A DNA stretch of 64,000 nucleotides from positions 103,878 through 167,877 of the forward strand of contig JACKEO010000011.1 of the NCBI GenBank assembly GCA_020632955.1. The letters are read 5' to 3'. Origin of the DNA: Alphaproteobacteria bacterium. Lineage in GTDB: Bacteria > Myxococcota_A > UBA796 > GCA-2862545. Every line of letters starts with the position of its first letter. Positions within the stretch are counted from its first letter, which is position 1. Under the pieces are notes generated by a model, which was given only the letters and a program-made list of their open reading frames with translations, had not been told where the DNA came from and ran no database searches. The position numbers were made by a program, and so were the translations under genes. Below are positions 10,401 through 17,765 of this stretch, one piece after another.

Positions 10401-11132
10401 GACGTCTCGGTCACCTTCGCGCCCAACACCCAGGGACGCGTCGCCGACATCAAGCTCGGTGGGTACACCGGCATCAACGGCGGCCCGTGGCTGGTGGCCA
10501 AGGACCTGCTCGACGACTGGTACGGCCTGGTGGGCACCGCCTCGCTCACCTACGCGATCGACCTGCCCGAGGGCGAGTACTTCATCCGGTCCTTCCACCA
10601 CATCGCCCAGGCGTGGACGGTGCAGCCGGCCAACCTCTACGTGGACGCGGCCCTCATCGGCTCCAAGACGCCCACGTCGGGGAACGCCCCCGCCAACGAC
10701 GCCGCCGTCTCCCAGTACTGGGAGGACTTCTCGATCGGCAGCGGCGGCGGCACGCGCACCTTCACCTGGGTGGGCACGAGCGCGTCCACGTCCTCGCACT
10801 TCCCGGTGAGCGGCTTCCGCGTGGACCGCTACCCCGCCGACACCGACGGGGACGGGCTGTACGACCAGGCCGAGGGTGCGGTGTACGGCACCAACCAGAA
10901 CGACCCCGACAGCGACGACGACGGCATCCCCGACGGGGCCGAGGTCGACGCGGGCACCGATCCGCTGGCGCTCACCCTGCCCGACAGCGACGGCGACGGC
11001 CTGTCGGACGACGGCGAGACCCTGTACCTGGGCACCGACCCGAACCTGATCGACACCGACGGCGACACCTACCCGGACAAGGTGGAGTACGTCGCGGGCA
11101 CCGACCCGCTCGACATCCTCGACCACCCGTAG
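4422..11132 (+). CDS. Giant secreted FG-GAP / MopE-like / TSP3 / lamin-tail repeat protein
   Basis: A 2236-residue exported protein. The ATG at 4422 opens a clean signal peptide ending in Ala-Leu-Ala-Ala, preceded by GGAG; the frame is open 69 bp further upstream but that part is not signal-like. FG-GAP calcium-binding blades (form GDVNGDGFDDVLVGA) fill about residues 60-490 and 755-1230. MopE-like metal-binding repeats with DCDDxDPxINP and DNDCDGL occur at 505-745 and again near 1285. Asp-rich thrombospondin type 3 repeats (DSDGDGLxDxxE) lie near 1330, 1865-1935 and at the C-terminus. Two lamin-tail-like domains (ITEFMNDP, IHEFMNNP) lie around 1380-1530 and 1550-1700. Two unnamed beta-rich segments follow. 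No C-terminal sorting signal is obvious. Calcium-stabilised surface or matrix adhesin is the likely role; ligand unknown. Confidence 0.9.
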   Translation: MQPVVRLLPLTLLASAALAAPPTPGACDPGEGRLEGVLSAGSQADLILAGSVNADTAGRDVAVGDFNGDTIPDLAIGADGADPNGSRSGAVYVFFGPLAAGSGTMAANADLVLDGARAGDATGWRVKNAGDIDGDNRDDLIIGTYATGGLSLGAGMAWIVTASTMQGQTQIDLETQADAALFGAVGSENFGRDVFGIGDVNGDGFDDVLVGARRAPVGGYERGAASIFLGPITGDRFADVDEDVRIVGPGDYAGLGALAFARGDVDGDGADDFGVGAPFDRTTGVNSGAVYLYDGNLAWFPGQPQVLLQTTDASVRLFGNSGDRLGVAATLAGDQTGDGKPEIWLSAFTFGQYNQGAIWLLDGALPPGDYNARATSLVQIYSPHGNGSFGFSLAPPADYDQDGEVDLLVGAERGPGPVQQAGAAWIEYGPWPTPSARDIVNVDATFQGTAYLDRTGSQLAVGDLNQDGYPDAVVASPTHDHTGSDRGIVSIFFGGDTGPAPRTFYADTDGDQYGDPGVTTVDCFLPGGFVTRNTDCDDGDALINPSASEICGNAIDENCDGLTSAGDHDGDGIAGCDGDCNDDDIDVFPGADELCGDDLDNDCDGLIDDSSSVDAVDYFPDADADGYGDAGNVFRDCEDLTLLGLQTLGGDCDDSDPAINPLALEICDSIDNNCLDGIDEATAVGANSYYLDDDGDGVGDPWSWTRACTTPIGYSEFPLDCDDTDPAINPLATEVCDFADNDCDGLFYMGWRQDADDIAFAAFQGTTVGGNFGLGGMAILPDMDFDGDDELIMTFPGSSLSGETTSGMVLVRRGRADGGAFDMNGTLGDGQGNWDVQILGTRKGGEVGYSVASGDVNGDSVPDLVVGAPGARVPNLGQGAVYVFFGPLADGTIPIDNADLTLRGAGAEHRTGTDVVVANLDGDDYDDIVVSAPGYSNATGKVGRVYVFRGGNPLFGTYDLPASAASTFTGTVAGGDAGRTLALSDLDGDTFSDLVVGAPRVGALETGAAYVFYGAAALPGTLTPAATITGGSLGEQFTIALDAAGDVDGDGTGDLVIGTIQNAAYVVGGHTTRWSGTVAVGTIDLVKAQGGIGAQAGRSVAGAGDLNADGYDDVVIAAVDDDTRARDAGAAYVLYGRDDFSGIVNGSGVVPLSAAESFGRLVGGNTFPTYSASNLGTYEGAIILGTEEFAALGQWVAGGGDLDGDLTPDLLIAEPKADVDGRIDAGRILWLRGSPYGTDVRAADPIDWWFDRDDDDWTTDESINACEMHVPIDMTGPTRLADASRTVPDDCDDTDPDIHPGAPETDDDGIDSDCDGRDNVPLDSDGDGLIDEDEVLIYGTDPFDPDTDDDGADDGEEVDRGSDPVDFSDTIFGIEDLLPGDLRITEFMNDPLGCLDSEAEYFEIIFSGLSGISHVDERVDLFGLVISDSGTDDVNTVRYVATPGDTIVFAPTFVEFNDCYGADADIRWEGFQLADVGGDVIRLHDGTNPDFASVDYTTGFTLFQGMAQELDDDVGPVWCPADTVLSGPFVNWGSPGVGNDVCPLPLSALDPGDLIIHEFMNNPVYCGADASFEYIELLYLGTDRIFLRGLEVSDTSGTSLVDVPIWAETGNYIMLARDTGLFPGCYGAAAQASFSRTLDNSGGDVITLSDGVEDIDEVDYTGFAELSGISWQLDAADLDGWCPSTTAIGFSGNTDLGTPGDDNEDCPTADDRFNGTYRAPGADGIFELTFDLSGGVLGGLLPPGGGIQTCTNGAARVYVDDQGTPRIANPNASSTGVNAVCAVNFATVVGPFPYLFQFEIVGTFDPADGSASGTIDDGSGGVAWTGQFVEVGGYYRLQGIFGPAGYASLGTISGYFDMPIELDSDGDLLADDDEIGIYGTDPFNADSDGDGLDDGDEVVTYGTDPTGIDTDGDDFPDGYEVNVAGTDPLAFNGLVSMRLDFDGDGFGSATSDGADTQAGYVSFVAGQVANSSTPLTGTHTQTVSDPFGTGDDVDVSVTFAPNTQGRVADIKLGGYTGINGGPWLVAKDLLDDWYGLVGTASLTYAIDLPEGEYFIRSFHHIAQAWTVQPANLYVDAALIGSKTPTSGNAPANDAAVSQYWEDFSIGSGGGTRTFTWVGTSASTSSHFPVSGFRVDRYPADTDGDGLYDQAEGAVYGTNQNDPDSDDDGIPDGAEVDAGTDPLALTLPDSDGDGLSDDGETLYLGTDPNLIDTDGDTYPDKVEYVAGTDPLDILDHP

Positions 11133-11142
11133 GTCGCGGTCC

Positions 11143-12144
11143 TCAGGTCCCGGCGGCGGCCTCCTGCGCAGGCGGGGGGCCGCCGTCCTGCGTGTGGGCG
11201 GCGCCCTGCAGCCAGCGCACCACGCGGTCGTCGGGCCGGAGCAGGGTCACGTAGAGCGACAGGGTGATCGCCGAGAACGGCCCCAGGTTCATCAGCGCGA
11301 AGAGCACGCCGTGGGTCACCACGCCCAGCACCACGAAGGGCCAGCGCAGGTCCCAGCGGGCGTTGAGGCGGCCCAGGCGCGTGTGCGCCAGGGGCGGATG
11401 CCGCAGCAGCAGGTGGACCAGCAGGACGGGCCACAGGGCCTCCCACCACCACGAGCCGACGGTGCCGAGCTGGGTGGCGGCGAAGGCCACGGGGTGCCCG
11501 AGCACGCCCGCCAGGTCCCAGCGCGCCCACGAGGGGTTGAGCAGCGCGCGGTAGACCGCCGTGAAGCGCTCCATCGCGAACCACGCCGACCCCTGCTTCG
11601 CGAAGCCGGTCACCGTGTACATCAGCACGAGCTGGAAGACGCCCAGACGGCGCGCGAGGGCGAGGACGGGCGTGGGGTCGTGCCAGCGACCCGTGCGGCG
11701 CCACGCGTCCACCGAGAAGGTGGCGGTGGACGGGCCGAGCACCAGCAGCCAGCACAGGTTGGTCATCACGCGGTCGTGCCCGCCCCCCGTGCCGGGGTGC
11801 AGGTCGAACACCGCCATGAGCAGCTGGATGAGCACCAGCGGCACCAGGCGGCCGCCCAGTCCCACGGTGAGGAGCGCGGCGAAGAGGCAGGTGGTGGCGA
11901 GCAGGCCGACCACGTTGCCCCAGGTGGCGCCGCCCAGCCACGCCAGCCAGAACGGTCCCTTGCCGGGCGCGACGAGGCCGCCGTGGGTGTCGTCCACGAA
12001 GAGCCAGGCCACGTCCTGGGTCCACAGCATCGACCCCACGTCCTGCAGGATCACGAGGCCCACGAGGATGCGGAGCACGGCCAGCACCACCGGGGGCTCC
12101 TCCTCCGACCAGAAGGCCACCCACCAGGCCCACGCGGCCTTCAT
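11143..12144 (-). CDS. HTTM-domain membrane protein (vitamin K-dependent carboxylase-like)
   Basis: A 333-residue membrane protein with about nine hydrophobic segments. The last third (THGVLFALMNLGPFS) carries the His-Gly and Asn-Leu-Gly-x-Phe pattern typical of the HTTM family, whose best-known members are gamma-glutamyl carboxylases. In bacteria most HTTM proteins have no known reaction. The open frame runs far upstream through the neighbouring gene in another frame; the ATG at 12144 is chosen because it overlaps the upstream gene's stop by four bases (ATGA), implying translational coupling. It converges with the giant repeat protein, 10 bp away. A carboxylase activity should not be assumed. 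Confidence 0.75.
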   Translation of the reverse strand: MKAAWAWWVAFWSEEEPPVVLAVLRILVGLVILQDVGSMLWTQDVAWLFVDDTHGGLVAPGKGPFWLAWLGGATWGNVVGLLATTCLFAALLTVGLGGRLVPLVLIQLLMAVFDLHPGTGGGHDRVMTNLCWLLVLGPSTATFSVDAWRRTGRWHDPTPVLALARRLGVFQLVLMYTVTGFAKQGSAWFAMERFTAVYRALLNPSWARWDLAGVLGHPVAFAATQLGTVGSWWWEALWPVLLVHLLLRHPPLAHTRLGRLNARWDLRWPFVVLGVVTHGVLFALMNLGPFSAITLSLYVTLLRPDDRVVRWLQGAAHTQDGGPPPAQEAAAGT

Positions 12145-12809
12145 GGCGTCGCCTCGCGCACGCCGAACACCGTGGACCAATAGGTCTTCTCCACGGTGAG
12201 CTCGCCTTGCACCCGCAGCACCTCGGGCTCGGGCGACACCGTCTGCTCCATCTCGAGCCGCACCGCGTCCGCCGGCCCCAGCTCGTCGGTGACGCGCGCC
12301 GCCAGGAAGCGCCCCAGCCGGCGGTAGTCGGAGCGGTGGCGCTCGTGCACGAACTGGTTCACCAGCGTGCGGACGCGCTCGTGCTCGAAGAAGGACACGC
12401 GCCACGCATGTTCCCCCGAGCGTGGCCGGTAGGCGGGCGACCAGGTGCCGTCGAGGCGGGCGTCCACCCGCAGGCGACCCGCCTCCGGCGAGACGCCCGC
12501 GAACATGCGCCACGACTGGTGCACGCCGCAGGCCCGGGCGTACAGCCGGCCGGGCGACAGCGCACCGTGTCGGGCCGCCTGCCAGCGACGCGCCCAGGGC
12601 ACCACCAGCTCCTGCAGCCCCTCGCCGTCCACCTCCCAGCCGAAGCGGGACAGCCGCCCCGCCGTGTCGCGGAACCACCCCTGCACGTCGGGCTTGGCCA
12701 GGTCCTCCTCGGAGACCGCGGGCTCTGGCAGGGCCATCATCGTCAGGAGCACCACGTGCGCGGCGACGAAGAGCGCGCGGGCTACGGCCAGCCGATCCGG
12801 TGCTTGCAT
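12141..12809 (-). CDS. Membrane-anchored partner of HTTM protein
   Basis: A 222-residue protein with one N-terminal hydrophobic segment (residues 9-27) and a soluble remainder, so probably anchored with its bulk outside the cytoplasm. The central HQSWRMFAG motif resembles the W-x-MF signature in the extension domains that accompany HTTM-type proteins. It sits immediately upstream of the HTTM gene with a 4-bp overlap, so the two products probably work together. A TlpA-like gene lies 69 bp upstream on the same strand and may be part of the same unit. I do not recognise a named family. Confidence 0.6.
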   Translation of the reverse strand: MQAPDRLAVARALFVAAHVVLLTMMALPEPAVSEEDLAKPDVQGWFRDTAGRLSRFGWEVDGEGLQELVVPWARRWQAARHGALSPGRLYARACGVHQSWRMFAGVSPEAGRLRVDARLDGTWSPAYRPRSGEHAWRVSFFEHERVRTLVNQFVHERHRSDYRRLGRFLAARVTDELGPADAVRLEMEQTVSPEPEVLRVQGELTVEKTYWSTVFGVREATP

Positions 12810-12878
12810 GCCACACCCCGAGGACGCCTCGCGTCTACCACGGGGTGCGCGGGACCTGCCCGCCGGACCTCGTTGCAG

Positions 12879-13466
12879 TCAGCGGGCCAGGCGCAGCAGG
12901 CGGGTGGCCGACAGGGCGCGCGGCGATCCACGCCAGACCACGTCGCCGTCCCGGGTGACGATGGCGTGCGGCACCTCGGAGATCCGCGCCCGCTCGTGCA
13001 GCGACCTGGGCACCACCGCCACCGGGAAGCGCGCCCGCGCCCCCTCGAGGATCGACAGGGCGCGCGTGGCGCTCCCGCCGCGGGACAGGGTGGTGAGGCC
13101 GACGACCTGGACCTCGCCGTCCAGCTTGGTCGCGAGCCGCCCGATCTCGGGGAGCTCCGCGATGCACTCCGCGCACCAGGTCTCCCAGAACACGTAGACC
13201 ATGACCCCGGTGTCGCGCGCCTCCCCGTGCAGCCACCGCGCCGACTCCAGGGGGTGCAGGGTGGCCGGCCCGCGGGCCACGGCGTCGCCGGGCACCACCC
13301 AGGTGTCGCGTGGCGCACGCGCGGCCTCGCGCTGCAGCGCACGCTGCGCCGCCTGCTCGGCCTCCACGCGCACCGGATCGGGCTCGCGCAGCGCCGCCTC
13401 CACGCTCACGGTGGTGGCGCCACCATCGAGGCAGCCGGCCAGCAGGAGGGGAAGGAGTCTCGTCAC
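12879..13466 (-). CDS. TlpA-like thioredoxin-fold lipoprotein
   Basis: A 195-residue protein beginning at GTG 13466 with a short lipoprotein signal peptide (LLLAGC). After a charged helix (residues 20-60) comes a thioredoxin-fold domain with the redox motif WCAEC in the ETWCAECIAELPEI segment. Further on, the cis-Pro region is EVPHAIV and the final strand DGDVVWRG. The CxxC form with two acidic and polar residues resembles TlpA/ResA proteins, which reduce disulfides or cytochrome c apoprotein outside the inner membrane. It is divergent from the lipoprotein gene at 13572. It may be co-transcribed with the HTTM pair downstream, which would be consistent with maturation of an exported cysteine protein. 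Confidence 0.8.
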   Translation of the reverse strand: MTRLLPLLLAGCLDGGATTVSVEAALREPDPVRVEAEQAAQRALQREAARAPRDTWVVPGDAVARGPATLHPLESARWLHGEARDTGVMVYVFWETWCAECIAELPEIGRLATKLDGEVQVVGLTTLSRGGSATRALSILEGARARFPVAVVPRSLHERARISEVPHAIVTRDGDVVWRGSPRALSATRLLRLAR

Positions 13467-13571
13467 GGGGCACGCACGGAGGCAGCGGGGCAGCGAGGCT
13501 GCCGGTCCATGGCGTACATCGGCTGGACAGGGGTCCCGCTGTAGGTGACCGTCCCCGCGCAGGAGGCCCGC

Positions 13572-14240
13572 ATGGGACCGAGGATGCTGTTCGTGCCGGT
13601 GCTCGTGGCGTGTGGTGCGCCCGCGCCGCTGCCCCTCGTGCTGGAGTCCGAGGTGGACCTGGGGGTCTTCCTCGCCTCCTGGCCGCTCGAGGGCAGCTTC
13701 ACCGTGCTGGCCGCCACCGACGTGCAGATCGCCGAGGTGCGCCTGGACGACGAGGCGTGGCGCGTGGTGAGCCCCGCGGACGGCCTCGTCGACGTGACCG
13801 CGAGCACCCGCCTGCCCGTCACCCTGGCCACGGACGGCCTGGAGCCGGGCGAGCACCAGGTGCTCGTGGAGTTCCTGGCCCTCGACGGCACGATCCTGGC
13901 CAGCACCTACGCGGGCGCCCTCACCGAGGAGCCCGTCGTCACGCTCTCGGAGGAGGTGGCCGAGCTCGGTGCCGTGCCCGTCGGGAGCCAGGCCACCGCG
14001 CAGTGGGCCGCCACCAACGCGAGCCCCTTCCCCGTGGAGCTGTCCCCCACGAAGCTGACCTCGTCGGAGCTGTCCGCCCCGCTGTCGCCCTGGACCGCCC
14101 CGCCGGGCGTGCAGGTGGCGCTGGCGGTGGACTTCCGCCCCACCACCTCGAGCGGCTCGGTGGCCTTCGACGTGGCGTGGTCGGTGGGACCCTGGCCCGT
14201 GGGCACCACCCGGATGCGCGCCGAGGTCCCCTCCCCCTGA
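13572..14240 (+). CDS. Hypothetical lipoprotein with Ig-like/ASH-like beta domains
   Basis: A 222-residue protein. The ATG at 13572 has a perfect AGGAGG five bases upstream, which decides it over a start 27 bp earlier. The signal peptide ends in a LVAC lipobox. The mature part is Val/Thr/Ala-rich with alternating beta strands. The second half (ELGAVPVGSQATAQWAATN) resembles ASH/MSP-type immunoglobulin-like domains, where the phrase x-F-G-x-V-x-x-G-x-x-x-x-x-x-x-x-x-N is typical. It is probably an outer- or periplasm-facing structural lipoprotein. No enzyme motif is visible. Confidence 0.7.
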   Translation: MGPRMLFVPVLVACGAPAPLPLVLESEVDLGVFLASWPLEGSFTVLAATDVQIAEVRLDDEAWRVVSPADGLVDVTASTRLPVTLATDGLEPGEHQVLVEFLALDGTILASTYAGALTEEPVVTLSEEVAELGAVPVGSQATAQWAATNASPFPVELSPTKLTSSELSAPLSPWTAPPGVQVALAVDFRPTTSSGSVAFDVAWSVGPWPVGTTRMRAEVPSP

Positions 14241-14250
14241 TCCGCGCCGC

Positions 14251-14276
14251 CCGATCCGGATCGGCGACGCTACACT
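14251..14276 (+). promoter_or_regulatory. Perfect 14-bp palindrome next to -10 element of M16 gene
   Basis: CCGATCCGGATCGG at 14251-14264 is an exact palindrome. TACACT at 14271-14276 fits the TAnnnT -10 pattern and lies 25 bp before the M16 peptidase ATG. The palindrome would occupy the spacer region, a classical repressor position, or could be a hairpin terminating the preceding gene. Confidence 0.4.
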
Positions 14277-14301
14277 GCCGTCGATCTCCGGGGGGCGCGC
14301 G

Positions 14302-17151
14302 ATGTGGTGGTGGACGATGGGGGTCGTGGCCTGGGCGCAGGCCTCGACCGTGGCGGCGGACGACCCGTTCGGCGGCGCCTCCGAGACCCGCAAGTTCGGT
14401 CTGCCCACGCAGGACGCCACCTTCCCCACGGGCTTCCGCGTGGTGCTCGCGCCCGACGACTCCGCGCCCGTGGTGGGCGTCACGATGGTGATCGAGGCGG
14501 GCGGCGCCCAGAACCCGCCCGACCAGGCCGGCCTCGCCCACCTCGTGGAGCACCTCTGGTTCCTGTCGCGCCAGAACGGCCGCCCCCCCACCTTCCAGTA
14601 CCTCCAGAGCCTCGGCTGCTGGTTCAACGCGTCCACCTCGCTCGACGAGGTCCGGTACGAGACGGCCTGCCCGTCGCACCTGCTCGCCCGGCTGCTCCAG
14701 CTCCAGGGCGAGATGCTGGTGGACCCGCTCAAGGAGGTGACCCCCGAGGCGTTCGCCCTCGAGCGGGAGGTGGTGCACGCCGAGCGGCGCGAGGGCGAGC
14801 ACACGGGCGTGCCCAGCGTGTGGACGGGCATCCTGCCCGTGGTGCATCCCGGGGACCATCCCTACAGCCGCCCGAACATCGGCACGGCCGAGAGCCTCGA
14901 CGCGCTCACGCTGGCCCACGCCCAGGCCTTCACCGACGCCCACTACCGCGCCTCGGAGGCCACCCTCGTCCTCACCGGCGACTTCCGGATCGACGACGCG
15001 CTGCGGATGATCTTCCGCGCCTTCCCGCGGGAGGCCTTCGTGGGCGAGGGCCGCACCACGCTGATGAAGCGCTTCGCCCTGCCTGGCGTGGAGCACCCCG
15101 ACCCCGACCGCGACGAGGACTGGGTGCTCTGGCTGGAGGACCCCGACCACCCGGGGTCCCCGCTGCCCCCGCGCAGCCCCGTGCCGCGGTGGGACCAGCG
15201 CGGCCTCGCCCTGCTCCCCGGCGACGGCACCATCCACGTGGTGGAGGGCGATGTCGAGGAGCGGATCCTGGCGCTCGTGTGGACGCTCGAGCCCGTGGAT
15301 CCCTTCGTCACCGGCGTGCTCCCCTCGATGCTCGACAACGTGGTGGAGGCTGCCGCCTTCCCCGGGGGCCGCGACGAGGGCGGGTGCACCGTGGCGAGCT
15401 TCCGGCGCGACACGCTGCTCGCCTGCTTCTTCGAGGTGGGGAGCAAGGGTCCCGAGCCCACCTTCGACAAGGTGCTGCGCTCGGTCAAGCGCCTCAAGGC
15501 CCCCACCCAGTCCTCCTTCTCCCGCGCCATGGGCATCGTGCGGCGCAGGCTCGGCATGCTGTCCAGCCTGGAGCGGATCGCGGGCGTGGGCACGGGACGC
15601 AACGCCGTGCTCGCCGAGCACGTCCACCTGGGCCACTCCGCCGACTACCTGCGCGCCACCGACGAGCTCTACAAGCGCAGCACCCTCGAGGACGCCGCGG
15701 AGTGGCTCGCGGCACGGCTCGACCCCAAGGCGGCCCATCGCTTCGACCTGCGCCCCGGCGAGGTGAGCACGCTCCGCGACGCCGGCCGCACCAAGGCCTC
15801 CCTCACCGGCGCCCAGGTCGACCTCGCCGACGAGGCCACGCCGGAGCGCGCGCGCACCTTCGACGCCTCGCTCGGCGAGGGGCGCGTCCAGCACGATCGG
15901 TTCGCGAACGGGCTGCGCGTGGTGGCGGTGGACCAGGGGCGCATGCCCTTCGTCGACCTGCTGCTGGTGGCGCCGGCGCCCGCCCTCCCGGCCGGCCTGG
16001 ACGAGCTCGTCCTCGCCGCCTTCCAGCACGACGCGGAGCACGAGGGCAACGTGCTGCTCTCCGACCTGGGCCTGTCGCTCGGGCCCGACACCTGGGTGCT
16101 GCGCGCCCGGGCGATGAGCTCGGAGCTCGACAAGGGCATGAAGGCCCTGCGCCAGCTCGTCGACACCCAGAAGGTCAACGGCGCGGTGGCCGCCGACCGC
16201 CTGGGCCGCATCCGACGCATCCGGCGCTCCCTGGCCCGCGAGGCCGAGCGGTGGCCCTGGGTGGACGCCGAGGCGCGCGCCCTGGAGCCCGCCTGGCGGG
16301 GGGCGCTGCTCCTGCAGGGCGACGAGGCCCGCGCCGACCTCGCCGCCGCGAAGGCGAAGGACCTCGACGCCCTGCTCGCCGCCACCTTCCGCCCGTCGCG
16401 CTCGGTGCTGGTGGTGGCCGGCAGCGTGGAGGCCTGGGACGGCGTGGAGTCGGCGCGCGGCGCCTTCTCGGACTGGAAGGGCCGCCCCGCGGCCCCGCCG
16501 ACGTACGCCCTCCCGCCGGCCGCACCCCTCGCCACGCAGGGGCTCCTCCTCGACGAGGAGGAGGCCACCCAGGCGATCGTCAGCCTCACGTGCGTGGCCA
16601 CGGACGCAGGCGAGGCCGCCCGACACGAGGAGGCCGTGGCCGATCTGCTCAGCCGCGCCCTGTACCTCACGCTGCGCGAGGAGCTCGGCTGGGCCTACTC
16701 GCCCTTCGCCGTGGGCGACCACCAGCGGGATCGGGCACGCTACACCCTGCTCGCCACCGTGCCCCTCGACCGCCTGGAGCCCACCGTGGCGCACCTCCGC
16801 AGCCTGCTGCGGCGTGCCGAGCAGGAGGGCTTCGACGAGCGCACCCTGGAGGACCTCCGCACGCGGCAGGTGCTCCAGACACCGCTACGACGCCAGACGC
16901 GCTGGAGCGTGGCCCACAGCCTCGCCGAGGCCCTGCTGGAGGGGCACTCGGTGGAGGACTGGCGGCAGGTCGTCCCCCTGGTCAGCGACCTCGGCACCGA
17001 CGAGGTGAAGCAGGCCCTGAAGGGCTGCGCAGAGCACGAGCTGGTCGTGGTGCGGGGTCCCGCGAGCCGCATCCCCGACACCGTGCGCGAGGCGCTCGGG
17101 GGCACCTGGGAGGTGGTGGAGCCGAACGAGGACGCCAAGGAGAACCGGTGA
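14302..17151 (+). CDS. Exported M16 (insulinase/pitrilysin-type) zinc metallopeptidase
   Basis: A 949-residue protein with an N-terminal signal peptide (Trp-rich n-region, cleavage near STVAA). HLVEH at residues 80-84 is the inverted zinc site HxxEH; the distal glutamate is expected in the ALEREVVHAERREG helix about 75 residues later. The size fits two M16 halves: the C-terminal half has the LREELGWAYSPFAVG segment that corresponds to the family's R/Y substrate-binding motif and has no second zinc site, as expected. It probably degrades peptides in the periplasm or at the surface. The GTG of the next gene overlaps its stop (GTGA), so the two are translationally coupled. Confidence 0.88.
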   Translation: MWWWTMGVVAWAQASTVAADDPFGGASETRKFGLPTQDATFPTGFRVVLAPDDSAPVVGVTMVIEAGGAQNPPDQAGLAHLVEHLWFLSRQNGRPPTFQYLQSLGCWFNASTSLDEVRYETACPSHLLARLLQLQGEMLVDPLKEVTPEAFALEREVVHAERREGEHTGVPSVWTGILPVVHPGDHPYSRPNIGTAESLDALTLAHAQAFTDAHYRASEATLVLTGDFRIDDALRMIFRAFPREAFVGEGRTTLMKRFALPGVEHPDPDRDEDWVLWLEDPDHPGSPLPPRSPVPRWDQRGLALLPGDGTIHVVEGDVEERILALVWTLEPVDPFVTGVLPSMLDNVVEAAAFPGGRDEGGCTVASFRRDTLLACFFEVGSKGPEPTFDKVLRSVKRLKAPTQSSFSRAMGIVRRRLGMLSSLERIAGVGTGRNAVLAEHVHLGHSADYLRATDELYKRSTLEDAAEWLAARLDPKAAHRFDLRPGEVSTLRDAGRTKASLTGAQVDLADEATPERARTFDASLGEGRVQHDRFANGLRVVAVDQGRMPFVDLLLVAPAPALPAGLDELVLAAFQHDAEHEGNVLLSDLGLSLGPDTWVLRARAMSSELDKGMKALRQLVDTQKVNGAVAADRLGRIRRIRRSLAREAERWPWVDAEARALEPAWRGALLLQGDEARADLAAAKAKDLDALLAATFRPSRSVLVVAGSVEAWDGVESARGAFSDWKGRPAAPPTYALPPAAPLATQGLLLDEEEATQAIVSLTCVATDAGEAARHEEAVADLLSRALYLTLREELGWAYSPFAVGDHQRDRARYTLLATVPLDRLEPTVAHLRSLLRRAEQEGFDERTLEDLRTRQVLQTPLRRQTRWSVAHSLAEALLEGHSVEDWRQVVPLVSDLGTDEVKQALKGCAEHELVVVRGPASRIPDTVREALGGTWEVVEPNEDAKENR

Positions 17152-17741
17152 CCCGCCCGCTCCGTCCGCTCGCCCTCCTCGTGGTCGTGGCCTGCGCGCC
17201 GGGCACGCCTCCGGGCTCCGACACCGGCGACTCCGGCGCCGTGGACGACACGGCGGACGACAGCGGCGCGCCACCCGACAGCGACACCGGCACGGGGGGC
17301 GACTCGGGCGCCGCGGGAGACTCCGGCGACTCCGGCAGCACGGGAGATTCCGGCGACTCGGGCGACTCCGGCGACTCCGGCAGCGCCCCCCCGTGCGCCG
17401 GACGCACCGACGGTGCCCTCATCACCCTCGACGTGGTGGGTCAGGGCTTCGTCTTCTGGGCCACCGACGACGCCTTCATCGACGGCGCGGCCGCCCACCT
17501 CGCCAAGGGCACCACCCAGGTCCCCGTGATGGGCGCCGTGGTGGCCGGCGCGGACTGCGACCCCCGCCACGCCTTCCACGTGGACGCCGCCGACCTGCAC
17601 TGGGCCGACTTCACCATCGAGCTCTGCGACGGCACGCCGGCCTACCTCGACGCGAACCTCGCGAGCTGGATCGCGAGCGTGAAGAGCTGGTGCCCCTGGA
17701 GCGCCGTGGTGAAGGCGGTGGACGACCGCCGGACGCCCTGA
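17148..17741 (+). CDS. Lipoprotein with GDSG linker and BP74-N-like domain
   Basis: A 197-residue protein starting at GTG 17148 inside the end of the peptidase gene. A lipobox (VVVAC) is followed by a roughly 55-residue low-complexity linker of repeated Gly-Asp-Ser-Gly units (nt 17220-17385), then a compact C-terminal domain. That domain carries WADFTIELCDGTPAYLD and WCPWSAVVKAV, the pattern I associate with the BP74 N-terminal domain, first described in a Dictyostelium calcium-dependent adhesion protein. Three cysteines may form a disulfide. Coupling to the M16 peptidase suggests it is an inhibitor, targeting factor or substrate, which is inference. The fold assignment is moderate. Confidence 0.65.
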   Translation: MTRPLRPLALLVVVACAPGTPPGSDTGDSGAVDDTADDSGAPPDSDTGTGGDSGAAGDSGDSGSTGDSGDSGDSGDSGSAPPCAGRTDGALITLDVVGQGFVFWATDDAFIDGAAAHLAKGTTQVPVMGAVVAGADCDPRHAFHVDAADLHWADFTIELCDGTPAYLDANLASWIASVKSWCPWSAVVKAVDDRRTP

Positions 17742-17765
17742 GCCGGCGACCGCCTCGATCCCGTC

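Noticed and set aside
3654..11126. Uninterrupted 2490-codon frame on the minus strand opposite the giant repeat protein
   Set aside because: It mirrors the Asp/Gly/Val-rich codons of the forward gene (GAC/GGC give GTC/GCC antisense), has no signal peptide or domain and is purely compositional.
14304..17147. Long plus-strand frame overlapping the M16 peptidase
   Set aside because: Arg/Pro/Ala-rich shadow; only its last part (from GTG 17148) is a real gene.
17220..17390. GGCGACTCC-type repeats as a regulatory array
   Set aside because: They encode the GDSG linker of the lipoprotein and stay in frame.
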